64,000 bases of DNA from Bacteroidota bacterium (GTDB lineage: Bacteria > Bacteroidota > Bacteroidia > B-17B0 > Aurantibacillaceae). The stretch lies in the NCBI GenBank assembly GCA_016708845.1, contig JADJFB010000023.1:50236-114235 (forward strand), given 5' to 3'. A program made the position numbers and the translations under genes. The notes under the pieces were generated by a model. It was not told where the DNA came from, did no database searches, and saw nothing but the letters and a program-made list of their open reading frames with translations. Positions 37,578-46,364 of this stretch are shown here, in pieces (within the stretch, counting starts at the first letter, position 1; each line of letters starts with the position of its first letter).

Positions 37578-39280
37578 TAAACTGCTTATACAAATCAATT
37601 AGGTGCAGTGAATGTTAATAATTTTAAAACTTTAGACATCAATAATGTAAAAGCAGGAATTGCCAATAGAAGTGATATGCATTGGGATATGGGTGGAACA
37701 CAAAATGCTATGTATGAAGTGCCGAAAGGAAGTGGTGCGCATTCAAATTTTGCTTCTGCTTTGTGGATTGGAGGCTTAGATAATGGCGGACAGTTACATG
37801 GCGGCGCACAAACCTATCGTCAGTCAGCTTCAGGCGGAGATCATTTTTGGCCAGGACCTTTAGATACAATCAATGCAACTATTGATACAGCAACTTCTTT
37901 AAATTATGATAAAATTTGGAAAGTAAGTTATACCGATATTAATAATTTTATCACAGCCTTTAATTCTGGAAGTGTAATAGCAACTCCTGATATGTTAACA
38001 TGGCCGGCTCATGGCTCGGGTAATAACTCTAGAAATTTAGCGCCATTTGTTGATTATAATGGAGATGGATTATATAATCCCAATGATGGAGATTATCCTA
38101 AAATTAAAGGTGACCAAACCTTATATTTTATTTATAATGATAAATTAGCAACTCATACTAATACATTTGCGCCTATGGGAATTGAAGTTCAAGGAATGGC
38201 TTATGCTTATGGTTGTCCTGCAGTTACTAACGGACATAATGAATTAAACTATACCACTTTTTATGATTACAAAATCATCAATCGTTCTTCTACAAATTAC
38301 CATGATGTATTTGTGAGTATGTGGAGCGATGTGGATTTAGGTTATTATGGAGATGATTATATTGGAAGTAATGTAGCCGATAATTATGGTTACGTTTATA
38401 ATGCAGATGGGATGGATGAATCTATGTTGGGTGCCCAAGGTTATGGCAGCTATATTCCTGCTCAAGGTTTTAATATTGTAAAAGGTCCATTAGCAAAATT
38501 TGAATGATGGAATTGATAATAATAATAATGGAACTATTGATGAGATGGAGAAGATTGTAAATTAAGTAAGTTTAACTTTTTTAATAATTAGTTTGCCGGA
38601 GTTCCATTACAAACAATTGATCCATCAAACGGACCTGAATATTATAATTCATGAATGGTAATTGGAAAGATGGAACTCCATTTACCTGCGGCGGCGGATA
38701 TGGAGGAACAATAAATACCTATTGGGCTTATTCAGGAGATCCTAATAATACAGGTGTTAATACAGATCCTAATAACACTTGTGGGTATTGGATAGAACAA
38801 AGTACTCCAGGAGATAGAAGAATGATTTTAAGTTCAGGCCCTTTTACTTTAAATGCTGGACAAATGCAGGAAGTGGAGTATGCTTTTGTAACATCGTTTG
38901 ATAGTTCTGGAGCAGGAGGAGCCATGTCGTTAGGGAAATTAAAAACCGATATTCAAAAAATAAATACATTTTATAATCTAGTAAACAAACCAAATTGTTT
39001 GCAAGCAATTAATGTTGGACTGACAGAAGTAGTTAAACAAAATGATTTCGCATTATTTCCAAATCCTGCTAAATCAATCATTACTATTTCATCAACGATT
39101 AACGGAACTATAAAAATAAATTATGAAATAGTAGATGTATTAGGAAAAGTAGTCATGCAAAATGAAAATACGGGTTCTGATAAATTTTCTATCAATATTA
39201 ACGATTTAAATTCAGGAATTTATTTTTTAAGATTACAGGTTAATAATAGTGTAGTGGTTAAGAAATTTGTGAAGGAGTAA
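37578..39280 (+). pseudogene. broken secreted protein with type A sorting domain
   Basis: One gene in at least two long frames (37608-38507, 299 residues; 38651-39280, 209 residues) without a readable signal peptide. The first frame carries a family recognisable in many type IX cargo proteins (MYEVPKGSGAHSNFASALWI, GGDHFWPGPLD, FVDYNGDGLYNPNDGDYPKI). The second has GNWKDGTPFTCGGG and STPGDRRMILSSGPFTLNAG and ends in a type A sorting domain (FALFPNPAKSIITISSTING ... NSVVVKKFVKE). Between them DGIDNNNNGTIDE is readable in a third frame near 38510-38550, so several small indels separate the frames. It is a pseudogene or a poorly sequenced gene. Confidence 0.65.
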
Positions 39281-39294
39281 TTTTTTTAACATTT

Positions 39295-39332
39295 AAAAAG
39301 CCTTGATAATTCTATTTATCAAGGCTTTTTTG
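39295..39332 (+). terminator. strong hairpin terminator before rocD
   Basis: AAAAAGCCTTGATAA (39295-39309) pairs perfectly with its complement at 39316-39330, six-base loop, T run on the right and A run on the left. Confidence 0.92.
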
Positions 39333-39391
39333 TTTTCAATTAGGCAGTTTGAGGCCCTTTTCTTATCTTTACAGGATATAAATTTTACATC

Positions 39392-40627
39392 ATGATTGCA
39401 GAAATGAACTTATCAGCCAAAGCCCAACAATTAATAGATTTAGAAGACAAACACGGAGCGCACAATTATCATCCGTTACCTGTTGTTTTAGAAAGAGGAC
39501 TTGGTGTTCATGTTTGGGACGTGGATGGAAAACAATATTATGATTTCTTATCAGCTTATAGCGCGGTAAATCAAGGTCATTGTCACCCAAAAATTACTCA
39601 AACATTAATTGAGCAATCACAAAAATTAGCTTTAACCTCTCGTGCATTTCATAATAATGTATTGGGAGAATATGAAAAATTTATTACTGGTATTTTTGGT
39701 TTTGATAAAGTATTACCAATGAATACAGGAGCTGAAGGTGTTGAAACGGCTTTAAAATTAGCTCGCAAATGGGGTTATGAGAAAAAAGGTGTAGCTGAAA
39801 ACTCTGCTAAAATTATTGTATGCGAAGGTAATTTTCATGGTAGAACCATTTCAATTGTTTCTGCAAGTACAGATCCTGATGCTCGTCAAAATTTTGGTCC
39901 TTTTACACCAGGCTATGTAACAATTCCTTATAATAATGTATCTGCTTTAGCAGAAGCTTTAAAAGATAATACAGTGGTTGGCTTCTTAGTAGAGCCAATT
40001 CAAGGCGAAGCAGGTGTTTATGTGCCAAATGATGGTTACTTAAAAACGTGTTCAGAAATGTGTAAAGCAGCAAATGTGTTATTTATTGCTGATGAAGTTC
40101 AAACAGGAATTGCACGTACTGGCAAAATGTTAGCATGCGATCATGAAGGAGTGAAACCTGATATGTTGATTTTAGGAAAAGCCTTATCTGGTGGTATGTA
40201 TCCTGTTTCTGCTGTGTTTGCAAATAACGATATTATGATGTGCATTAAACCTGGTCAGCATGGGTCAACGTATGGTGGAAATCCACTAGGTTGCAAAATT
40301 GCGATGACAGCTATGCAAGTGGTGTTAGATGAAAAATTAGCAGAAAATGCTGAAACATTAGGAGAGGTTTTAAGAACTGAATTAAGAGCTATTAAATCTG
40401 ATAGAATTACAACGGTTCGTGGAAAAGGATTGTTGAATGCCATTATCATTAAAGAAAAAGATGGTATTTCTGCATGGGATGTGTGTTTGAAATTAGCAGA
40501 AAATGGATTATTAGCTAAACCAACTCATGGTGATATCATTCGTTTTGCACCACCTTTAGTGATTACTAAAGAACAGATTTTAGATTGCGCAGCGATTATC
40601 AAAAAAACAATTGAATCCTATAACTAA
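39392..40627 (+). CDS. rocD: ornithine--oxo-acid transaminase
   Basis: A 411-residue class III PLP aminotransferase that converts ornithine and 2-oxoglutarate to glutamate semialdehyde and glutamate. Family signs: the N-terminal YHPLPVVLERGLGVHVWDVD, the substrate region SAYSAVNQGHCHPKI, DEVQTGIARTGKML with the cofactor-binding aspartate, and the PLP lysine Lys263 in ILGKALSGGMYP. Length and motif order fit ornithine rather than acetylornithine or GABA aminotransferases. Monocistronic; the next gene is convergent. Confidence 0.95.
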   Translation: MIAEMNLSAKAQQLIDLEDKHGAHNYHPLPVVLERGLGVHVWDVDGKQYYDFLSAYSAVNQGHCHPKITQTLIEQSQKLALTSRAFHNNVLGEYEKFITGIFGFDKVLPMNTGAEGVETALKLARKWGYEKKGVAENSAKIIVCEGNFHGRTISIVSASTDPDARQNFGPFTPGYVTIPYNNVSALAEALKDNTVVGFLVEPIQGEAGVYVPNDGYLKTCSEMCKAANVLFIADEVQTGIARTGKMLACDHEGVKPDMLILGKALSGGMYPVSAVFANNDIMMCIKPGQHGSTYGGNPLGCKIAMTAMQVVLDEKLAENAETLGEVLRTELRAIKSDRITTVRGKGLLNAIIIKEKDGISAWDVCLKLAENGLLAKPTHGDIIRFAPPLVITKEQILDCAAIIKKTIESYN

Positions 40628-40630
40628 TTG

Positions 40631-41643
40631 TTATTTCTTTTTGATGAGCGTTTTTGGATAATGTAATTCAGGAATTTTGTTTTCAAAAATATCGGCATAA
40701 AATTGTTTCAAATAGGGTTTTTGAATTAACACTGTTTGCATTAAAAAATAATTGTGTTCAATACTTAGTACTTCTGAAAAATCAACATAGTTTACATTTT
40801 TACAAAATTCTGGTTGCGGACTTTCCCCTAATTGTCGAGCTTTAAAAAGGATTCGGGCGCCTCTTAAGTTTCTATCTTTATCATTAATTGTTAAATAAAT
40901 TTTATTCGAAAAGTTAATTTATCTAACCATATTTTATGGTTTTTTTGATTCACGCAAGCGGCATTTACAATAACATTATCAAATAGATTTGAATGAATGT
41001 TTTTTAAATAATCATTTTGTAAATCATACATTAGTAATAAATTCCCCATGCTATGATTAAGTAACGTTGTTGTTTTAAATTTTTCAGAGTGTTCATCTTT
41101 ATAGTTTTGAAAATATTCTATAAAAGCAGCAAATGGTTTAGCAATTTTAGGAGCTTCAATGCAAGTTTTTTTTATGTTTTTACCGGGTTTTAAATATGGC
41201 TTTTCCGTTGGCCAATCAAAAAATATTTCATCTACATTGTAAAGTCTCATTAATTGAGTCGCCCTGTCTATGCCCGATGTAAATGTTTTACCTAGGCCTT
41301 CTGTAAAAACAACTAAATTCATAAATTCTTTTTTAATGTTTAATAATTCTTTTAATGAATTATATGGAACTGCTATCCATTTATTATGATTAAAATACAC
41401 AGCAAAGTATTTTAACGTGCCAGTGGTATCGTAATCATAATCTACAAATTCTTTGAGGGTATCATTATAATTACGTGTTGAAATCACAAATAAACATGTA
41501 TCATTTTCTGTCGGATTATAGTTTTTGTTTAAACTCGTATTTGTCCAATTACAGTAAGAATAAGGAACACCAAATTTGCTGTCTTTTTGAGACAGAAGAG
41601 TGATTTGGAGGAATAGAAATAGTGTTAAAAGTGTTAGGCGCAT
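40631..41643 (-). CDS. exported alpha/beta hydrolase (DUF900-like), split by a frameshift at 40909-40912
   Basis: As read, a 250-residue frame (41643-40891) ends early; adding one base to the four-base run at 40909-40912 carries the protein on through FSNKIYLTINDKDRNLRGAR to a stop at 40631, about 337 residues. A signal peptide (LTLFLFLQITLLSQ) opens it. The fold is suggested by MNLVVFTEGLGK, the nucleophile region TTLLNHSMGNLLLMYDL (the elbow is HSMGN, serine as nucleophile), and VIVNAACVNQKNHKIWLD with the acid or histidine region nearby. This pattern is that of DUF900-type envelope hydrolases; the substrate is unknown. Confidence 0.72.
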
Positions 41644-41729
41644 AATTAATTAACAATCTATTATTTTTTTTGTTTAGCTAAAGGTAATTAAGGAAAATAT
41701 ATTAATTTAGTTAAATAAACTAGATTAAT

Positions 41730-42845
41730 ATGGCAAACGATTTTAGCGAAAAAACTGCAGATACAGGTAATACTATTAAGTGTAAAGATTGTGGTGGAAA
41801 TTTGAAATACCTCCCAGGAACTCCTTTTTTGAATTGTGAATATTGCGGTGCTAAAAATGATATTGCTTCCGAAAAATCGGCACCTGTTGAAGAACTTGAT
41901 TTTGAAAGTTTTTTAAATGAGAAAGCTCATTTAGAAGATAAACAAGAAATTAGTACGGTAAAATGCACTAACTGTGCTGCTTCAACAACTTTAAAGCCAA
42001 ATGTAACCTCTTCCAATTGTCCATATTGCGACACACCTTTGGTGGTTCAAAACGCCTCTACTTCTTCAATAATCAAACCTTCCCATTTATTGCCATTTAA
42101 AATTGATAGAAAAAAATCTACTCAATTATTTGTAGAGTGGGCTGGTGGCTTGTGGTTTGCACCTAGTAAAATTAAAGAATATGCTCAACATTCGGCTGAG
42201 AAATTAAATGGTATCTATATGCCTTATTGGACATATGATACTAATACTGTTTCGAGCTATACGGGCATGAGAGGAACCTATTATTATGTAACAGAAACTT
42301 ATACTGATAACCAAGGTAAATCGCAAACTCGTCAGGTTCGTAAAACAAATTGGTTTCCTGCAAGTGGAACAGTGTATAATGATTTTGATGATGTATTAAT
42401 TGTTTCTTCTAAATCATTACCCGAAAAATTAGCCAATGAATTAGAACCATGGGATTTACATGAGTTAACGGCATATAATGATAACTACTTGAGTGGATTT
42501 GTTACCGAAAGCTATCAAGTTAATTTGAAAGAAGGTTTTGAGAAAGCGAAGGACAGAATGCAGGATAAAATTTACTCAGCTGTAAGAGCAGATATTGGAG
42601 GAGATGAACAGCAAGTGACCTCCGTAAATTCAATTTATAACGATATTACCTTTAAACATATTTTATTACCTGTTTGGTTAAGTTCTTATAAATACGAAGA
42701 TAAAGTATATCGTTTTTTGGTTAATGCGAGAACAGGTGAAGTGCAAGGAGAGCGCTCTTACTTTGCCATTAAAATTGCTTTATTAGTAATTAGTATTGTA
42801 GCAGTTGTAGGTGCAATTATATACTTTGCAAGTCAAAAACAATAA
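41730..42845 (+). CDS. double zinc-ribbon membrane protein
   Basis: A 371-residue protein with two zinc ribbons (CKDCGG ... CEYCGA, residues about 18-41; CTNC ... CPYC, about 80-100). A long globular region (SSIIKPSHLLPFKIDRKKST, GIYMPYWTYDTNTVSSYTGM) follows, and a single C-terminal membrane helix (IALLVISIVAVVGAIIYFAS). Homologues are often named TFIIB-type zinc ribbon or helicase-like by ribbon similarity, but no helicase motif is present. Function unknown. It is monocistronic and ends at a bidirectional hairpin. Confidence 0.65.
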   Translation: MANDFSEKTADTGNTIKCKDCGGNLKYLPGTPFLNCEYCGAKNDIASEKSAPVEELDFESFLNEKAHLEDKQEISTVKCTNCAASTTLKPNVTSSNCPYCDTPLVVQNASTSSIIKPSHLLPFKIDRKKSTQLFVEWAGGLWFAPSKIKEYAQHSAEKLNGIYMPYWTYDTNTVSSYTGMRGTYYYVTETYTDNQGKSQTRQVRKTNWFPASGTVYNDFDDVLIVSSKSLPEKLANELEPWDLHELTAYNDNYLSGFVTESYQVNLKEGFEKAKDRMQDKIYSAVRADIGGDEQQVTSVNSIYNDITFKHILLPVWLSSYKYEDKVYRFLVNARTGEVQGERSYFAIKIALLVISIVAVVGAIIYFASQKQ

Positions 42846-42872
42846 CCGATAGTATTAAAATATTGAAAATAA

Positions 42873-42902
42873 AAAAAAGGCTTAAGAAATTAAGCCTTTT
42901 TT
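42873..42902. terminator. bidirectional hairpin terminator
   Basis: AAAAAAGGCTTAA pairs with TTAAGCCTTTTTT around a GAAA loop. It ends the zinc-ribbon gene on the plus strand and overlaps the last codons of the small basic protein on the minus strand. Confidence 0.9.
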
Positions 42903-43186
42903 ACTTTAACGGGTTTAATCCCCAGTTTTTTCATGTTGCGTTTATTTTGTCTTTTATAATCACGCTTCATTTTTTTTGACCCTTTTTTTTCTTCTCGAGC
43001 TGCGATTGAACTTGGCTTATCTTTTTTCTTTTTATCTAAGTAAGGATTATAAGCTTCTCTGGCTTTATGTCTTTTGGCGGATTTTCTCCACATCTTTTTA
43101 CGCTCTTTGCTTTCCGTAAATTGCGCTTTTACAGGTAATTGGCCTATAAAAAATAAGAATAATACTATGGTAATGATTTTGTTCAC
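42890..43186 (-). CDS. small, very basic exported protein
   Basis: A 98-residue protein with a signal peptide (IITIVLFLFFIGQLPVKAQ) and a mature part dominated by Lys and Arg (KERKKMWRKSAKRHKAREAY; KKGSKKMKRDYKRQNKRNMK). No cysteine or recognisable domain. I do not recognise the family. Its stop codon is within a bidirectional terminator, which supports a real 3' end. Such a positively charged, exported protein might bind nucleic acid, lipopolysaccharide or peptidoglycan; this is inference. Confidence 0.6.
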   Translation of the reverse strand: MNKIITIVLFLFFIGQLPVKAQFTESKERKKMWRKSAKRHKAREAYNPYLDKKKKDKPSSIAAREEKKGSKKMKRDYKRQNKRNMKKLGIKPVKVKKA

Positions 43187-43263
43187 TATACAAATAACGG
43201 CTTTATCTTAAAAAGATACTGAACAAATGAGATAATTTACTAACAGTTTTTTCAATAATATCG

Positions 43264-43295
43264 TTTTGCGGTTTGTGGCTTTTAGCTTAAATTTG
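43264..43295 (+). promoter_or_regulatory. bioB promoter
   Basis: A TTTTG -33 box (43264-43268), 19 bases, and TAAATTTG (43288-43295), a full match to the Bacteroidota -7 consensus. The ATG is 20 bases beyond, so the leader is short. Confidence 0.65.
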
Positions 43296-43315
43296 TTAGA
43301 ATTAGAAAAGATACC

Positions 43316-44296
43316 ATGGCTATTAAAGATTGGACAAAAGAAGAAATATTAGAGGTGTATAATACGCCTTTAATGGAATTAATATATAGAGCAGCAGAAG
43401 TTCATAAACACCACCACACGGTTGGCGAAGTTCAAGTGAGTTCATTATTATCTATCAAAACTGGTGGATGTCCTGAAGATTGTTCTTACTGCCCTCAAGC
43501 AGCTCGTTACCATACAGAAGTTAAAGTTCATAAGTTAATGAGTGTTCCTGAAGTTGATGAAGCAGCTAATAATGCAAAAGCAGGTGGTGCAAGTCGTATG
43601 TGTTTAGGTGCAGCGTGGCGAGAAGTACGTGATAATAAAGATTTTGATACTGTGTTAGATATGGTGAAAACCATTAATAGCAAAGGGTTAGAAGTTTGCG
43701 CTACGCTTGGTATGGTTACTGAAGATCAAGCAAAACGTTTAGCAGAAGCTGGATTGTACGCATACAATCATAATATTGATACAAGTGAAGAGAACTACGA
43801 AAACATTATTTCTACCCGTAAGTTTGATGATCGTTTAAATGCAATTAATAATGTTCGTAAGGCAGGCTTAACAGTTTGTTCAGGCGGAATTATTGATATG
43901 AGCGAAAAAATAGAAGATAGAGTAGGGATGTTATATACTTTAAGTTTGCTACGTCCTCAACCAGAATCTGTTCCAATTAATGCCTTAGTGGCTGTAGACG
44001 GAACTCCAATGGAAGATCAACCGCCAGTGCCAATTTGGGATATGGTGCGTATGATTGCAACAGCCCGTATTGTGTTACCAAGAACAGCAGTACGTTTATC
44101 AGCAGGTCGTTTAAGTATGAGTATGGAAGGACAAGCTTTATGTTTTATGGCTGGAGCAAATTCAATTTTTGCAGGCGAAAAACTATTAACCACTCCAAAT
44201 CCTTTGTATAATCAGGATATGGAAATGTTCAAGATTTTAGGTTTAAACACAAAGAAAGCGTTTGTTGACAAATTGAAAAAAGAGGAATTAGTTTAA
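43316..44296 (+). CDS. bioB: biotin synthase BioB
   Basis: A 326-residue radical-SAM enzyme that inserts sulfur into dethiobiotin to make biotin. The SAM cluster cysteines are Cys52, Cys56 and Cys59 in GGCPEDCSYCPQA. The second-cluster and substrate motifs are present (ASRMCLGAAWREVRD, YAYNHNIDTSEENYENI, SGGIIDMSEK, LPRTAVRLSAGRLSMSM). It has its own promoter and a hairpin terminator between it and bioF. Confidence 0.97.
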   Translation: MAIKDWTKEEILEVYNTPLMELIYRAAEVHKHHHTVGEVQVSSLLSIKTGGCPEDCSYCPQAARYHTEVKVHKLMSVPEVDEAANNAKAGGASRMCLGAAWREVRDNKDFDTVLDMVKTINSKGLEVCATLGMVTEDQAKRLAEAGLYAYNHNIDTSEENYENIISTRKFDDRLNAINNVRKAGLTVCSGGIIDMSEKIEDRVGMLYTLSLLRPQPESVPINALVAVDGTPMEDQPPVPIWDMVRMIATARIVLPRTAVRLSAGRLSMSMEGQALCFMAGANSIFAGEKLLTTPNPLYNQDMEMFKILGLNTKKAFVDKLKKEELV

Positions 44297-44315
44297 TTAT
44301 ACATCTTTAAATTTT

Positions 44316-44358
44316 GCCCTAAATGAAAATATATAAAATATTCATTTAGGGCTTTTTT
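44316..44358 (+). terminator. hairpin terminator between bioB and bioF
   Basis: GCCCTAAATGAA (44316-44327) pairs perfectly with TTCATTTAGGGC (44341-44352), followed by six T. The bioF ATG is about 10 bases further on, so bioF is reached by readthrough or by a promoter overlapping this hairpin. Confidence 0.88.
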
Positions 44359-44368
44359 ATAAAAACAC

Positions 44369-45502
44369 ATGGCTTCTTTTCCTCATAAATTATCTCATAA
44401 ATTAATTCAGGCAAAAGAAAAGTTTCTCTTTCGTTCACTTAAAACCAACTATCCTAGTGTTGATTTTTCGAGTAACGATTATTTGGGTTTCTCTACTCAA
44501 GGATGTTTACATCAAGAAATTCAATCCCTCGAACCCTCAATAAAAATGGGGTCTACTGGCTCTCGTTTAATTAGTGGTAACTCTGTTTTATTTAATGAAA
44601 TAGAAAAAGATATAGCAAACTTTCATGAAGCAGAAACGGCTTTGATATTCAATTCAGGTTATGATGCTAATTTAGGATTGCTTTCAAGTGTTCCTCAAAA
44701 AGGAGATTTGATTTTGAGCGATGAACTAATTCACGCTTCGTTAATTGATGGTATTCGATTAAGCCACGCCACTCATTATAAATTTTCGCATAATGATATT
44801 GCTTCTTTATTAGATTTAGTAAAGCGACATAAAGGAACTTTTCAAGAAATTTATGTGGTTGTAGAAAGTGTGTATTCTATGGATGGCGATTGTGCGCCAT
44901 TAATTGAATTAGCTAATATCTGCAAGCAATATAATTTGCATTTAATAGTTGACGAAGCGCATGGTATTGGTGTGTTTGGGGCGCAAGGAAAAGGATTGTG
45001 TCAGGATTTAAACATACATAATGATTGTTTTGCAAGAATTTACACATACGGAAAAGCTATGGGCTGTCATGGAGCCGCTATTTTGGGAAGTGAAGAATTA
45101 AAACAGTATTTAATTAATTTTTCTCGTTCCTTTATTTATACTACGGCGATGCCTGAACATAGTCTATTAGCTATTAAAGCCGCATATCATTTATTAGCAA
45201 AGACAAATGAAATTGAAAAGTTGAGAAATAATATTCACTATTTTAATAGTAAAACAAATTCTGACAATTCATTTATAAAAAGCACTAGTTCATTGCATTG
45301 TAAAGTGATTGCAGGAAACAAACAAGTTCAAGATTTAGAAGAGCGATTGTCTCAATCAAATTTTTTTGTAAAATCCATCAAAAGCCCTACGGTTAAAGAA
45401 GGACAGGAACGTATCCGTATTTGTTTACATTCTTTTAATACACAACAGGAAATAAATCTATTGTTGGAATTATTAATTCAATTTACCTCTGTATGTTGGT
45501 AA
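44369..45502 (+). CDS. bioF: 8-amino-7-oxononanoate synthase-like aminotransferase (BioF)
   Basis: A 377-residue alpha-oxoamine synthase of class II PLP type, which joins pimeloyl-ACP and alanine in biotin synthesis. The N-terminal SNDYLGF and GSTGSRLISGN motifs (residues about 35-72), the HASLIDG region, VDEAHGIGVFG and the PLP lysine Lys229 in YTYGKAMGCHGA are all present. Its place right after bioB makes the biotin role the best choice over other family members such as 2-amino-3-ketobutyrate ligase. The rest of the biotin pathway is not in this window. Confidence 0.9.
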   Translation: MASFPHKLSHKLIQAKEKFLFRSLKTNYPSVDFSSNDYLGFSTQGCLHQEIQSLEPSIKMGSTGSRLISGNSVLFNEIEKDIANFHEAETALIFNSGYDANLGLLSSVPQKGDLILSDELIHASLIDGIRLSHATHYKFSHNDIASLLDLVKRHKGTFQEIYVVVESVYSMDGDCAPLIELANICKQYNLHLIVDEAHGIGVFGAQGKGLCQDLNIHNDCFARIYTYGKAMGCHGAAILGSEELKQYLINFSRSFIYTTAMPEHSLLAIKAAYHLLAKTNEIEKLRNNIHYFNSKTNSDNSFIKSTSSLHCKVIAGNKQVQDLEERLSQSNFFVKSIKSPTVKEGQERIRICLHSFNTQQEINLLLELLIQFTSVCW

Positions 45503-45560
45503 TAGTGCGTGGTTTGGCGAAACGGTGCTTTTTCGTCAAGGAAAAAGAAAGAAGAAAATT

Positions 45561-46343
45561 CTAACTATTCCCTTTATTTTTAACCACACAAACACATCTA
45601 AAACCTAGCCAAGCAGTGGGCTTCGTGTATTCTTGATTTTTCCCAACTCTACATTCTTCTAGTCTGTTTCTCCAGCCACCACCTTTGCAAATTCCTTTTT
45701 CACTAATCATTTCAGCAACATTGCCAAGCATATTGTAAAATCCTAAATGATTTTTTTCGTAAGATTTTACAGGTGCTGTAACATCAGGGTAGGGAGCATG
45801 CATACAATCTCCATTTGGTAATGGATTCACACAATTTAATTGATATTTTCCTTTTTCATCCTTCCCATTATTATTGAGTACATAAGTTGAAAATTCTGCT
45901 AATTTTTCCCATTCGCTTTTCGTTGGTAATCGGTATTCGAAGTTTTGATGTTTGAAATCTTTTTTAACCGATAAAAAAGATTTAACTCTCTCTGTTCTCC
46001 ATTTGCAATAGGCAACAGCTTGTTCATAGCTAATACCAACAACTGGATAATCCTTATAGGCAGGATGCCTATAATAATACTGAACATATGGCTCATTATA
46101 AGCTAATTTTTCTCGCCAAATTAAAGTGTCTGGTAATGCAGAAATATGTTCTTTAGAATTGGTCCCATAAATGGCTTTGTTCCAGTATTCATATTCTTGC
46201 CATGCAAAATTGCTTATCTCTGTTTCATCAGCAAATAAAGTGTCATTTATTTGAACTGTTCCTGGTGGAATGAATGTTTTTTCTTTAGTGAAAGAAAGAC
46301 ACAGGCAAGCCATAGCTGTTGCAGCTAGTAGTAATTTTGTCAT
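45561..46343 (-). CDS. exported SUMF1/formylglycine-generating-enzyme-like protein
   Basis: A 260-residue protein with a hydrophobic N-terminus (LLLAATAMACLCLSF), an export signal. Its SUMF1-type fold shows VQINDTLFADETEISNFAWQ, GISYEQAVAYCKWRT, EYRLPTKSEWEKLAEFS, GFYNMLGNVAEMISE and GGGWRNRLEECR. Many Bacteroidota members of this fold (such as GldK) have structural rather than enzymatic roles; catalytic activity cannot be judged from the visible motifs. It is downstream of the sigma/anti-sigma-like pair on the same strand (22-base gap), so co-transcription is likely. Confidence 0.8.
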   Translation of the reverse strand: MTKLLLAATAMACLCLSFTKEKTFIPPGTVQINDTLFADETEISNFAWQEYEYWNKAIYGTNSKEHISALPDTLIWREKLAYNEPYVQYYYRHPAYKDYPVVGISYEQAVAYCKWRTERVKSFLSVKKDFKHQNFEYRLPTKSEWEKLAEFSTYVLNNNGKDEKGKYQLNCVNPLPNGDCMHAPYPDVTAPVKSYEKNHLGFYNMLGNVAEMISEKGICKGGGWRNRLEECRVGKNQEYTKPTAWLGFRCVCVVKNKGNS

Positions 46344-46364
46344 AAGGTTTTAATTTAGTGGTTA

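Noticed and set aside
41730..42845. Helicase or primosomal protein label for the zinc-ribbon protein
   Set aside because: There are no ATP-binding or helicase motifs; only the ribbons resemble such proteins.
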